A stretch of DNA of 64,000 nucleotides, from NCBI RefSeq assembly GCF_008124615.1, contig NZ_VNIB01000005.1, positions 1 to 64,000 of the forward strand, read 5' to 3'. Every line of letters begins with the position of its first letter. The first letter of the stretch is position 1. Below, one piece after another: positions 51,932-59,636 of the stretch. The stretch is from Geothermobacter ehrlichii. GTDB taxonomy: Bacteria > Desulfobacterota > Desulfuromonadia > Desulfuromonadales > Geothermobacteraceae. Made by a program: the position numbers and the translations under genes. A model generated the notes under the pieces. That model was not told where the DNA came from and ran no database searches. It was given only the letters and a program-made list of their open reading frames with translations.

Positions 51932-52666
51932 TCAGGGCATTCTGAGCTGCCGGCGGGAGAAGAAGGTGCGGTCGATGTCGACGTCGAAACGCAGCTTGCG
52001 GTATTCGAGGACGGTCTGTTCGTCCGGTTGGTCGAGGGGTTGTACCCGCATGCGCAGGGGAATCTGACGGTTGCCGATCTTGGTGACCCGGTCGAAGCCG
52101 ATGCTGCGGACCCTGACGCCTTCTTCGTCGAAATAGTCGATCTGTACCGGCACCCGGCGTTTCTTCTCCACCCGATAGACGATCCGGCCCCAGATGACCG
52201 CGGCGTTTGGCTTCGGCAGGCCCTCGATGGTCCAGGTCTGCGCGTCTTCGGCCAGCAGGCGAAAATCGTAGTCCTCGTCGATGTGCGCCGCCTTGACTAG
52301 GTCGTTGTTGGTGATGTGGCTGCCCATCCACGAGCCGCCCATCATCGACGGCGGGATGCGGATGGTGCGGTCGACCTTCGGCAGGTAGTTCCAGACCTCC
52401 CGTCCGATCTTCAGGGTCGCCACGTCGCGCTCTTTCGCCGGCGCCAGAATGCGCACCAGGAAATGGTCGCGGCCGAGGGACCAGGCGTGCATCTCGGTGG
52501 TGCGGGTCCAGTGCGCGGTCCGCACCTGCATGACCATGATCGCCTCGGAGGAAACGCCCATGTACTGGTCCTCGACCTCGCGGATGAGCTGGCGCATGTC
52601 CATGGCCGACGCCGTCGGGGGCACAAGTAGAAGCAGAAACAGCAAAAGCTGGATGGATCGCGTCAT
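51932..52666 (-). CDS. outer-membrane lipoprotein-sorting (LolA-like) periplasmic protein
   Basis: A 244-aa exported protein: signal peptide (IQLLLFLLLLVPPTASA), then a LolA/LolB-like beta fold. WNYLPKVDRTIRIP and the conserved MMGGSWMGSHITNNDLVKA mark the outer membrane lipoprotein-sorting family. Such proteins carry lipid-like cargo across the periplasm. It is the first gene of the five-gene operon with two permeases, an ATPase and a barrel. Start ATG 52666. Which cargo is moved is unknown. Confidence 0.85.
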   Translation of the reverse strand: MTRSIQLLLFLLLLVPPTASAMDMRQLIREVEDQYMGVSSEAIMVMQVRTAHWTRTTEMHAWSLGRDHFLVRILAPAKERDVATLKIGREVWNYLPKVDRTIRIPPSMMGGSWMGSHITNNDLVKAAHIDEDYDFRLLAEDAQTWTIEGLPKPNAAVIWGRIVYRVEKKRRVPVQIDYFDEEGVRVRSIGFDRVTKIGNRQIPLRMRVQPLDQPDEQTVLEYRKLRFDVDIDRTFFSRRQLRMP

Positions 52667-52865
52667 GGCCGGTTCGGAAAGTAAACGTTTCAGGGTGACG
52701 GGGTGATTATAGCAGGAAAACGGCGGCCGGGTGCTTGACCTCGCATTCCCCCTGCATTAGATTGCCTCATCGACGAACAGGACGTCGAAAAGCTATGGCC
52801 TGCCCTCATCGCTTTTCCACGCCCTGTCACGAATTTCATGCCCTGCCAAGGATGACAGGAGATTC

Positions 52866-54575
52866 ATGACCGGCAAGAACGAAACCACGCGGCGGGTGGG
52901 GCATCTCGCCCTGTTGCGCAAACCGTCCCGCCTGACGGCGAAGGAGTACAACGCGCTGCCGTTCGAGGAGCGCCTGGCACTGGTACAGGAGGCTTCCGGC
53001 AAGAGGAAGTACGACCTGATCATCGATGCGGCCGACGCGCCGGCCATTGTCGAGCGGCTGCCGCTTCAGGAGATCTATCTGCTGGCCCGTGAGCTCGGCC
53101 CTGAGGACATGACCGAGCTGCTGGCGCTGGCCACTCCCGAGCAGGTAACCGGGCTGATCGATCTCGACTGCTGGACGCAGGACCGGCTGAACGGGAAGGA
53201 TGCCCTGGCCTGGCTGGCGGCGTTGGCCGAGGCCGGCGACGAGCAGGTTCTCAGGGTATTGACCGGCATGGATTTCGAGCTGCTGGCCCTGATGGTCGGC
53301 AAGTGGGTCCGGGTCACCTACACCCCGGACGATATCGAGGACGAAGAGGAGCGCAAGGCCCTCATCGCCCGCGACGGCGGTTACGGCATCGAATACCGCG
53401 ACAGCGAAACCGCCAAGCAGGTCGGGTATCTGCTCAACCTCCTCTTCCGGCACGATCCGGCCGTCTACTGGCGGCTGATGGAGACGGTGCGCGGTGAGCC
53501 GGAATCGGCGCTGGAGGAGGACGTGTTCCGCTGGCGCAACGGCCGGCTGCTCGACCAGGGCTTCCCCGAGCCGTTCGAGGCGCAGGTCATCTACGCCTGG
53601 CTCGATCCCGACAGGGCCGATCCGGACGCCTGGCGGCGGACCGTGCCCATGGCTTTCGATCCCGAGGTGCGGGCCCCCGGCTACCTGCTGGTGCGGGTGA
53701 CCCCGAAGGATCTGCTGGCCGAGGTGCTGGCCGGCGGCATCGACCAGGAGACAGCCTGGGAGCTGACCTACCTGCTGAACAAGATGTTCGTGGCCGACGG
53801 CATCGACATCGGTGATGCACGCCAGGTCGATGCCGGATTGCGGCGGCTCTACGCCACCCTCAACCTGGCCCTGGAATCCCTGGCGGGGCAGGATGTCGAA
53901 AAGGCGGCGCACCTCTTCAACGGCTGCTATCTCGAATATCTTTTCCGCCACGGTCATAGCCTGGTGCTGCGGCTGGCGCGGCGTGCCCGCGCCCTCGCCG
54001 CCAGCAGCATCGCCCCCTACATCGACGCCCCCTACCGGGCCCTGCTCGACGCCCTGTGTCGCCGGCGGCCGGAGTGCTGGGAAGGAGCGATCGAGGCCGG
54101 CCGCGGCGGCTTCCGGCCTTTCGCCCGCCTGGCCGAGCTGCGGCAGGTCGAGGAATGTCTCGAGCGGCTGGAGGGGCAGCGTCGCCTGTTCGAGGAGGTT
54201 CTTCCCTTCGAACTGCCACCGCCCGACGAACTCGATCTGGACGGCTGTCAGATCGACGACGCCAGCCAGATTTCCCTGTCAGTCTTCTTTCTGACGGCGC
54301 TGGCCAACCAGTTGCTGGGCGGTGATTTTCTGCCGCTGCCGCTGCCGGCGGCCGAGCTCGCCACCCTGCACGGGCTGATCAGCCGCGACGGCGAGCTCGA
54401 TCCCGAGCTGCGCCGCCGGCTGGTGGAGAGGTTCGAATCCGAACTGGCGGGGGGCGGAGCCTTCGCCGACTGGTGCCTGGCGGTCTGGGATGAGGAATTC
54501 TGCAACATCGATCCGGCGGACCTCGATCCGCGCTTTGTCGGCGGCATCCTGGTCCGGCTGTCCGAGCCGGCCTGA
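52866..54575 (+). CDS. DUF6178-type protein, 569 aa
   Basis: A large cytoplasmic protein typical of delta-proteobacteria, to my recognition the DUF6178 family. It is acidic and helical, with segments such as ALPFEERLALVQEASGKRKYDLI, LLARELGPEDMTELLALATPE and LDLDCWTQDRLNGKDAL near the N-terminus. These resemble HEAT/MgtE-N-like helical repeats seen in other proteins. No catalytic motif is visible. AGGAG precedes ATG 52866. The next small membrane gene starts 27 nt downstream. Confidence 0.7.
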   Translation: MTGKNETTRRVGHLALLRKPSRLTAKEYNALPFEERLALVQEASGKRKYDLIIDAADAPAIVERLPLQEIYLLARELGPEDMTELLALATPEQVTGLIDLDCWTQDRLNGKDALAWLAALAEAGDEQVLRVLTGMDFELLALMVGKWVRVTYTPDDIEDEEERKALIARDGGYGIEYRDSETAKQVGYLLNLLFRHDPAVYWRLMETVRGEPESALEEDVFRWRNGRLLDQGFPEPFEAQVIYAWLDPDRADPDAWRRTVPMAFDPEVRAPGYLLVRVTPKDLLAEVLAGGIDQETAWELTYLLNKMFVADGIDIGDARQVDAGLRRLYATLNLALESLAGQDVEKAAHLFNGCYLEYLFRHGHSLVLRLARRARALAASSIAPYIDAPYRALLDALCRRRPECWEGAIEAGRGGFRPFARLAELRQVEECLERLEGQRRLFEEVLPFELPPPDELDLDGCQIDDASQISLSVFFLTALANQLLGGDFLPLPLPAAELATLHGLISRDGELDPELRRRLVERFESELAGGGAFADWCLAVWDEEFCNIDPADLDPRFVGGILVRLSEPA

Positions 54576-54601
54576 GAGCGGAGGGGAAGGAGGAGAGGAA
54601 A

Positions 54602-54850
54602 GTGGATTTTCAGGTCATGCTCGACCAGGCGCTGGCGCTCTGGCAGCGCTGGCCCCTTCCCGTCGCCGTCGGCGGCGGGTTGCTGCTGTTGCTCTTCTTC
54701 TTTCGCCGCAAGCTGCTCTTTCAGCTGCTTGGCCTGCTGCTCTTTGTCGCCGGCGTCTTTCTCATCGTCCAGTATCTCGGCAAGGGGCTGGATACCGGCA
54801 TCGATGCCAAAAAGAGCATGATCCACAAGACCGAAAAGGCCCTTGAATGA
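54602..54850 (+). CDS. small membrane protein, 82 aa
   Basis: Starts at GTG 54602 with AGGAGAGG upstream. Two adjacent hydrophobic helices (PVAVGGGLLLLLFFF and LLFQLLGLLLFVAGVFLIV) are separated by a basic turn RRK; the tail is charged. Family unknown. The short gap to the DUF6178 gene suggests co-expression. Confidence 0.6.
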   Translation: MDFQVMLDQALALWQRWPLPVAVGGGLLLLLFFFRRKLLFQLLGLLLFVAGVFLIVQYLGKGLDTGIDAKKSMIHKTEKALE

Positions 54851-54856
54851 GCCGCC

Positions 54857-55078
54857 TCAGCGGTTGCCGATGGCGTAGACCAGGCGGACCTCGGCCCTGA
54901 CCTGCAGCTGTTGCGGCGCGGTCACCGGCGGAGCCGTCGCCGCCAGTCTTTGGGGAGTGGTCTCCAGCGCCGCCGTGCCGCGCACCTCGATCTCGGGCGG
55001 CGGAAGCTCGTCACCGGCCCGGGCGGCGAAGGGGAGCAGGACCAGCAACGCCAGCAGGGTCGACAGCGATCGTTTCAC
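54857..55078 (-). CDS. small exported protein, 73 aa
   Basis: Starts at GTG 55078 after AGGAGGAG. Signal peptide SLSTLLALLVLLPFAARA is followed by a short mature part (GDELPPPEIEVRGTAALE ...). No known domain. An in-frame ATG at 55123 would give a longer N-terminus (88 aa), arising from a 19-bp duplication next to the start. It converges on the small membrane gene. Confidence 0.55.
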   Translation of the reverse strand: MKRSLSTLLALLVLLPFAARAGDELPPPEIEVRGTAALETTPQRLAATAPPVTAPQQLQVRAEVRLVYAIGNR

Positions 55079-55086
55079 GGCACTCC

Positions 55087-55124
55087 TCCTTTGTCTGTCT
55101 TCATCTCCTTTGTCTGTCTTCATC
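55087..55124. repeat. perfect 19-bp tandem duplication at a translation start
   Basis: TCCTTTGTCTGTCTTCATC occurs twice in a row (55087-55105 and 55106-55124). On the minus strand each copy carries AAAGGAG and an ATG. The inner ATG (55104) opens a nine-codon ORF (MKTDKGGVP) whose TGA overlaps the GTG start at 55078; the outer ATG (55123) is in frame with the gene. Confidence 0.8.
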
Positions 55125-55160
55125 CTGATTCCGGCTTAACAGATTCCCTGCCGGCCGCAG

Positions 55161-56372
55161 TCAGGAGTCCGGTGAAAGCCTGCGTCCGTAGATGAGCTGT
55201 CCGCAGCGGGAGCCGTCCGGCCAGACGGCAACCTGCGGCAGCTGTCCCCAGGGCTCAAAGCCGTGTTTCTCCAGCAGGCGCTGGCTCGGCTGGTTGACGT
55301 CCATCAGAATGGCGATCAGGGTGTGAAATTCGAGGTTGCGGGCCTGGCGCATGGCTTCGGTGAGCAGCCGGGAGGCCAGCCCCCTTCCGCGAGCCGAGCG
55401 GTCGAGATAGTAGCTGACCTCGGCGACGCCCGCCAGCGCCCGGCGTCCCGGTCGCCAGGGACTGAGGCTGCACCAGCCGAGGACGCGGCCGTCGGCTTCG
55501 GCCAGCAGAATGGGATAGCGTCTGTCGAGGTGGGTTTCCAGCCAGAGGCGGCGGCTCTCCACGCTGGCCGGTTCGGTGTCGGCGGTGCAGAATTGCTCTT
55601 CCACCGCCTGGTTGTAGATGGCGACAACCGCCTGCCAGTCGTCCGGTCCGGCGCGCCGGATCAGGACGCCGGCGTCCGGTCCGGTCCGGCCGTCCGTTTT
55701 TGTTGCCGGCTGCCGCGGCGGTTCCAGGCCGAGCTGTCGGTCCTGGCAGCGGGCGAGCAGCAGCTGGCCGAGGATGGCGCCGATCAGGGCCAGCAGCATG
55801 TCCGACTGGGTGTCCCAGGCGTAGCCCTGGGTGCCGAGAAATGCCGTGGCGGCGGTGCCGGACAGTTCGGCTACCCACCATTCGATCAGCTCGTAGAAGG
55901 CGCTGAACGCCAGACAGACCGTCGTCACCAGAAAGAAGAGCCAGCCGCCGCGGCGCAGCGGCGACAGGCGCAACAGGATTTCGCGGGCGATGAGGGCCGG
56001 AACGAAGCCCTGGACTAAGTGGCCGACTTTGTCGTAGTGGTTGCGCCCCAGCTCCAGGACGTCTTTCAGCCAGTCGAACAGCGGAACCCGGGCGTAAGTG
56101 TATTTGCTGCCCACCATCAGGATGATGGCGTGCGCAAGTATCAGCCAGTAGACCAGAGGGGTAAGAGGAAAGCGGCGGCGGGTCAGGGCGATCAGGAGCA
56201 GGCCGAAGATCGCCGGCGCCGCTTCCAGCACCCAGATGTAGCGATCGTAGGGATGCCAGCCCGACCAGAACAGCACGGCGAAGAAGATCAGCAGCCAGAG
56301 CCGGACGGGGGTTGTACGGCCGTCGGGAACGGGAGGCGTGTCAGGGGTTGTGGTCGGTGTCAGGGCGGCCAT
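55161..56372 (-). CDS. DUF2238 membrane domain fused to GNAT acetyltransferase
   Basis: A 403-aa two-domain protein. Residues about 20-215 hold six or so helices of the YjdF/DUF2238 family (LVYWLILAHAIILMVGSKYTYA, DKVGHLVQGFVPALIAREIL, AFYELIEWWVAEL, DTQSDMLLALIGA). Residues about 237-395 are a GNAT domain of the phosphinothricin-acetyltransferase group (IRRAGPDDWQAVVAIYNQAV, then the acetyl-CoA loop RGRGLASRLLTEAM). Both parts are normally separate proteins. No frame break is visible between them. The acceptor substrate is unknown. Confidence 0.85.
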   Translation of the reverse strand: MAALTPTTTPDTPPVPDGRTTPVRLWLLIFFAVLFWSGWHPYDRYIWVLEAAPAIFGLLLIALTRRRFPLTPLVYWLILAHAIILMVGSKYTYARVPLFDWLKDVLELGRNHYDKVGHLVQGFVPALIAREILLRLSPLRRGGWLFFLVTTVCLAFSAFYELIEWWVAELSGTAATAFLGTQGYAWDTQSDMLLALIGAILGQLLLARCQDRQLGLEPPRQPATKTDGRTGPDAGVLIRRAGPDDWQAVVAIYNQAVEEQFCTADTEPASVESRRLWLETHLDRRYPILLAEADGRVLGWCSLSPWRPGRRALAGVAEVSYYLDRSARGRGLASRLLTEAMRQARNLEFHTLIAILMDVNQPSQRLLEKHGFEPWGQLPQVAVWPDGSRCGQLIYGRRLSPDS

Positions 56373-56469
56373 GCCTGCTCTTTAGCACGTTCTAACCGCA
56401 TGCACAAGCCGAAGGTGATAAAGTGGAACAAAGAGCGCCGACCGGGGGGCAGGCGCCGAAGGAGCGACC

Positions 56470-57084
56470 ATGAAGAACATCTTGCGACTCGCCTTGCTGC
56501 TGCTGGCGTTCTCGCCGCCGGCCCTGGCGGCGGAGAGCGGGGCGCCGATGAAAGGAAAGGACGTGGCGGTGGCGACCTTCGCCGGCGGCTGTTTCTGGTG
56601 CATGGAGCATCCGTTCGAAAAGCTCGACGGCGTGATCGCGGTCATCTCCGGCTACACCGGCGGTCACGTGAAGAATCCGACCTACCGCGAGGTGTCGGCC
56701 GGCGGCACCGGCCATGCCGAGGCGGTGCAGATAAGCTTCGATCCGGAGTGGATCGGTTACGAGCGGCTGCTCGAGGTCTTCTGGATGAACATCGATCCGA
56801 CCGACGCCGGCGGCCAGTTCGTCGATCGCGGCGACCAGTACCGCAGCGCCATCTTCTATCACAATGAAGAACAGAAACGCCTGGCCGAGGCCTCGAAGGT
56901 GCGCCTGGCTGCCAGCGGCCGTTTCGAAAAACCGATCGTTACCGAAATTATGCCTGCCTCGACCTTCTACCGGGCCGAGGAGTACCACCAGGACTACTAT
57001 CGCAAGAGCCCCCTGCGCTACTATTTCTATCGCAGCGGCTCGGGGCGCGACGAGTACCTGCAGAAGGTCTGGGGAAAGCGGTAG
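56470..57084 (+). CDS. msrA: peptide methionine sulfoxide reductase MsrA, exported
   Basis: Reduces S-methionine sulfoxide in proteins. The 204-aa form begins with a signal peptide (RLALLLLAFSPPALA). The active site is FAGGCFWCMEHPFE (C41 nucleophile, C44), with GYTGGHVKNPTYREV and GHAEAVQISFDP downstream. Here the catalytic residue is plain cysteine. A periplasmic location is inferred from the signal peptide. ATG 56470 has AAGGAG. Confidence 0.93.
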   Translation: MKNILRLALLLLAFSPPALAAESGAPMKGKDVAVATFAGGCFWCMEHPFEKLDGVIAVISGYTGGHVKNPTYREVSAGGTGHAEAVQISFDPEWIGYERLLEVFWMNIDPTDAGGQFVDRGDQYRSAIFYHNEEQKRLAEASKVRLAASGRFEKPIVTEIMPASTFYRAEEYHQDYYRKSPLRYYFYRSGSGRDEYLQKVWGKR

Positions 57085-57268
57085 CGGGCGAAACGCCAAA
57101 GAGCGGTACGAACTAAAGAGGCTGCGGAAGTTCGTCATCCCGCCAGGGGCGGAAGTGTCGGATGATAACTATCTCTGTACAATCAGTCGCTTGTCAACGA
57201 ACGAAAAGGGCTGCTCTTTTGCGTTAACGGACTTTTTTTACTCCTGACGGCCGGGTGGCTGATAAGTG

Positions 57269-57694
57269 TTAGGGGGCGTGGTGACTTTTGGATTTTCTGA
57301 AACCTCGCGGACGGATCCAGAACCAGCTGGCACAGACTACAGCACCGAATGTCATATAACAAACGACAAAGACCCATGGTGGAAGTTGATAGTACAAAAT
57401 ATTTTCCAGCCAGTGTGATATGAAAGAACCGGAATATACGGTATCACCGACCCGTGAACGTAGTTCCATTTCAATTGTAGTGAGCGGGCATATAACGCCG
57501 ATCAACGACTGAATGACGACCACTCCAATTGCTACAAGATGTATTAACCGAAACCAGGGATTGCGGATCCAGGACCATGCACGAGCTTTACCGACAAATA
57601 TAAGCACCAGGCCAATCACAACAAAGGCAACGAATAGCACGTGGAGCAGCAAGATTGTATCTGCTGCCAGTAGGATGACTGTCGATGAATCCAT
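57269..57694 (-). CDS. DUF2784 membrane protein
   Basis: A 141-aa protein with four helices (LLAADTILLLHVLFVAFVV, WFRLIHLVAIGVVVIQSLIG, a third near 100, and VFVVCYMTFGAVVCASWFW). GVICPLTTIEMELR is the recognisable DUF2784 motif. No function is known. The gene lies in a stretch markedly poorer in GC than the flanks, as does the next gene, suggesting they came in together. Confidence 0.8.
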   Translation of the reverse strand: MDSSTVILLAADTILLLHVLFVAFVVIGLVLIFVGKARAWSWIRNPWFRLIHLVAIGVVVIQSLIGVICPLTTIEMELRSRVGDTVYSGSFISHWLENILYYQLPPWVFVVCYMTFGAVVCASWFWIRPRGFRKSKSHHAP

Positions 57695-57804
57695 TTGGGC
57701 CCCCTCTAACGGATCTAGGTTAACCGGCTGCGACGTACTGACTCAAACTAGCAGGGCCCTTTTCGAAAACCGCCCCTGGTACTACAGTTCGGTTGATTGA
57801 GTTG

Positions 57805-58284
57805 TTATATTTTTTCCGAAATGAAACTCGGAATATCGAACTTTTTACCGATGTTAACAAAGTGGTTATCTAGAAAGTATGCAACTGTTTCCAGCGGTGC
57901 TTTATCATAACCGTAATTTTGTATTTCACGTATATAGCGTTCAATGAAGCCTCTGGTGCCTAACTTTTTCCACTGTGCTACGTGAACAAGTTCGTGAAAA
58001 TGAAGCCTTATGTTGTTAATAACGTGGGGGAGAATGTAATAAGTATTTTTATAGGTGATGCCGGTAATATCCATGTCTATAAAATCATCCAGCCCCATTT
58101 CCCGCAGTTCGGGGAAGGCAGGTTTTGGAATTTTGTCGACAACCACAAAAAAGGCATTGTTGAGAAATGAAACTGAATAGAATCCTTCGAAAACTTTGGA
58201 AAAACGATCACAGCAGACTCTCCGTGCTAGAAACGCAGAGTTTGTCTGGTCAATCCACTGCTCAATTTGATCTAGCATTTTCAT
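57805..58284 (-). CDS. hypothetical protein with an HExxH metalloprotease-like motif
   Basis: A 159-aa protein. The motif FHELVHVAQWKKLG (about 95-108) matches the zincin core HExxH followed by a Gln-Trp, as in DUF4157-like or putative lipid-associated metalloproteases. An acidic N-terminal part and an aromatic C-terminus (VETVAYFLDNHFVNIG-like) surround it. No signal peptide is seen. The gene is AT-rich and its codon use is foreign to the window. Confidence 0.65.
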   Translation of the reverse strand: MKMLDQIEQWIDQTNSAFLARRVCCDRFSKVFEGFYSVSFLNNAFFVVVDKIPKPAFPELREMGLDDFIDMDITGITYKNTYYILPHVINNIRLHFHELVHVAQWKKLGTRGFIERYIREIQNYGYDKAPLETVAYFLDNHFVNIGKKFDIPSFISEKI

Positions 58285-59045
58285 TCTCCGAAAGATAACA
58301 GGGAATAGGCGAAATCTTTTATATCGGATACAAAAGATTCCGTGTTATCGGATATGCTGGAACAGCCTGTAAAATGCCTATAAAACGGCTATGGCTATCG
58401 AAAATTAAAGGAAAGGAGAGGCCGGCTGGCGGCTTGATGCTGGTGGTGCGTGGATATCCCCCCTCCTGGATTCCCCGGCGTGCTGTAGAAAGCTGTTTGT
58501 CAGACTAGAAAACTTCTTAGGGCATGTCAATCTTTCGTCGATCACGGTCGGTTTGATCCTGAACGGTCGGTCTGGGTGAGGTGCCGGATCTTCTTGTCCG
58601 CCTGCAGTCCGCTGGACGGGTGAATGCCTAAATATCTTCTAACCGCCATGCCCGGCGTAAAATGGTAAAATCAATAAAAAGGTGAGGTTCCCGTCCTTTC
58701 CGTTTTGCAGGGATGACATCTTCGATGCCCAGACAAGTGAGCGTCTGAAGAGGGCTGCGAAGGGCCGGAGGGGCTCTCACCAGAATCAGTGAGCCATCGC
58801 CGGCGGATAGCCACACCTCAATTGACCTGCCTGAAGTTTCCAGAAATCGCCGGCGAATCTATGGGTGGCCTGACGATTTTTGAAAAGCCCATTCAGGTCA
58901 GGCGCTTGCACTTGCCATCCGGCATGAACTCACTGATTCAGGTTTCAGCCAAAATCGGAAAGTGCATGGGCAGTCGCTTGGGGGATCGGTTGCGGCTGCC
59001 TTCTGTTTTTTTCGGGGCCTGTCCGTGTCTCAAAGGAGATGGTCA
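58285..59045. other. 760-bp region without a clear gene
   Basis: The left third is AT-rich like the preceding islet; the rest is more typical. One minus-strand ORF (58628-58816, 62 aa, GTG start, no ribosome-binding site) could be a decayed gene but matches no family I know. Short GC-rich palindromes (CGCCGGCG) occur at about 58799 and 58849. Confidence 0.4.
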
Positions 59046-59627
59046 ATGGATAGTCGGGACCGGAACTGGGAAGGGTTGCTGCAGGCGATGCTCGATGCCA
59101 GCCCGGCGATGCTGATGGTGGTGGCGGACGAGCTGAAGGTTCTGGCCTTCAACCGGTCCGCCAGCCAGGTTGTCGATGGCAGCCGGGAAGAGCTGTCCAG
59201 TCGGCCCGGCGTGCTGAATTGCATCAACTACAACCCCAATTCCCCCGGCTGCGGCCATGCCGAGTGCTGCCGCACCTGTGTTATCCGGGAAACGGTCAAA
59301 AGGGCGCGGCGCGAGGGAAAGACCTGCCGCAGTCGGGCCATGCTCGAATTTCGCCGCGGCGAAAAGGTTGTCGCCTTCTATACTTTGCTGACGGCCGTCC
59401 CCTTTCGCCACCAGGGGCAGGAGCTGGTGCTGCTGTCGCTGGAGGATATCGACGAGCTGTCCGGCCTGTGGGAAGTGCTGCCCATCTGCTCGGTCTGCAA
59501 GAAGATCCGCGACGACCAGGAGTCCTGGTCGGAAGTGGAGCAGTACTTCAGAACCCACCACGACATGAGATTCACTCATGGTTACTGCCCCGACTGCCTG
59601 GAGAAGCTGCTGCGGGGAGAAGTCTGA
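59046..59627 (+). CDS. PAS-domain protein with two cysteine clusters
   Basis: A 193-aa soluble sensor-like protein. Residues about 12-135 form a PAS domain (SPAMLMVVADELKVLAFNRS...). A cluster SPGCGHAECCRTCVI interrupts it at about 71-85. The C-terminus ICSVCKKIRDD ... FTHGYCPDCLEKLL is a known tail found on many Geobacter-group sensory proteins, with four cysteines that could bind metal or act as a redox switch. No kinase or output domain is present. AGGAG precedes ATG 59046. It converges on hsdR. Confidence 0.8.
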   Translation: MDSRDRNWEGLLQAMLDASPAMLMVVADELKVLAFNRSASQVVDGSREELSSRPGVLNCINYNPNSPGCGHAECCRTCVIRETVKRARREGKTCRSRAMLEFRRGEKVVAFYTLLTAVPFRHQGQELVLLSLEDIDELSGLWEVLPICSVCKKIRDDQESWSEVEQYFRTHHDMRFTHGYCPDCLEKLLRGEV

Positions 59628-59636
59628 AGGAGAGGG

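Noticed and set aside
50712-52331. A 539-codon minus-strand frame rich in Arg, His and Pro
   Set aside because: It is an out-of-frame reading of the permease gene on the same strand.
58628-58816. A 62-aa minus-strand ORF as a gene
   Set aside because: GTG start without ribosome-binding site and no family match; kept only as a note within the intergenic entry.
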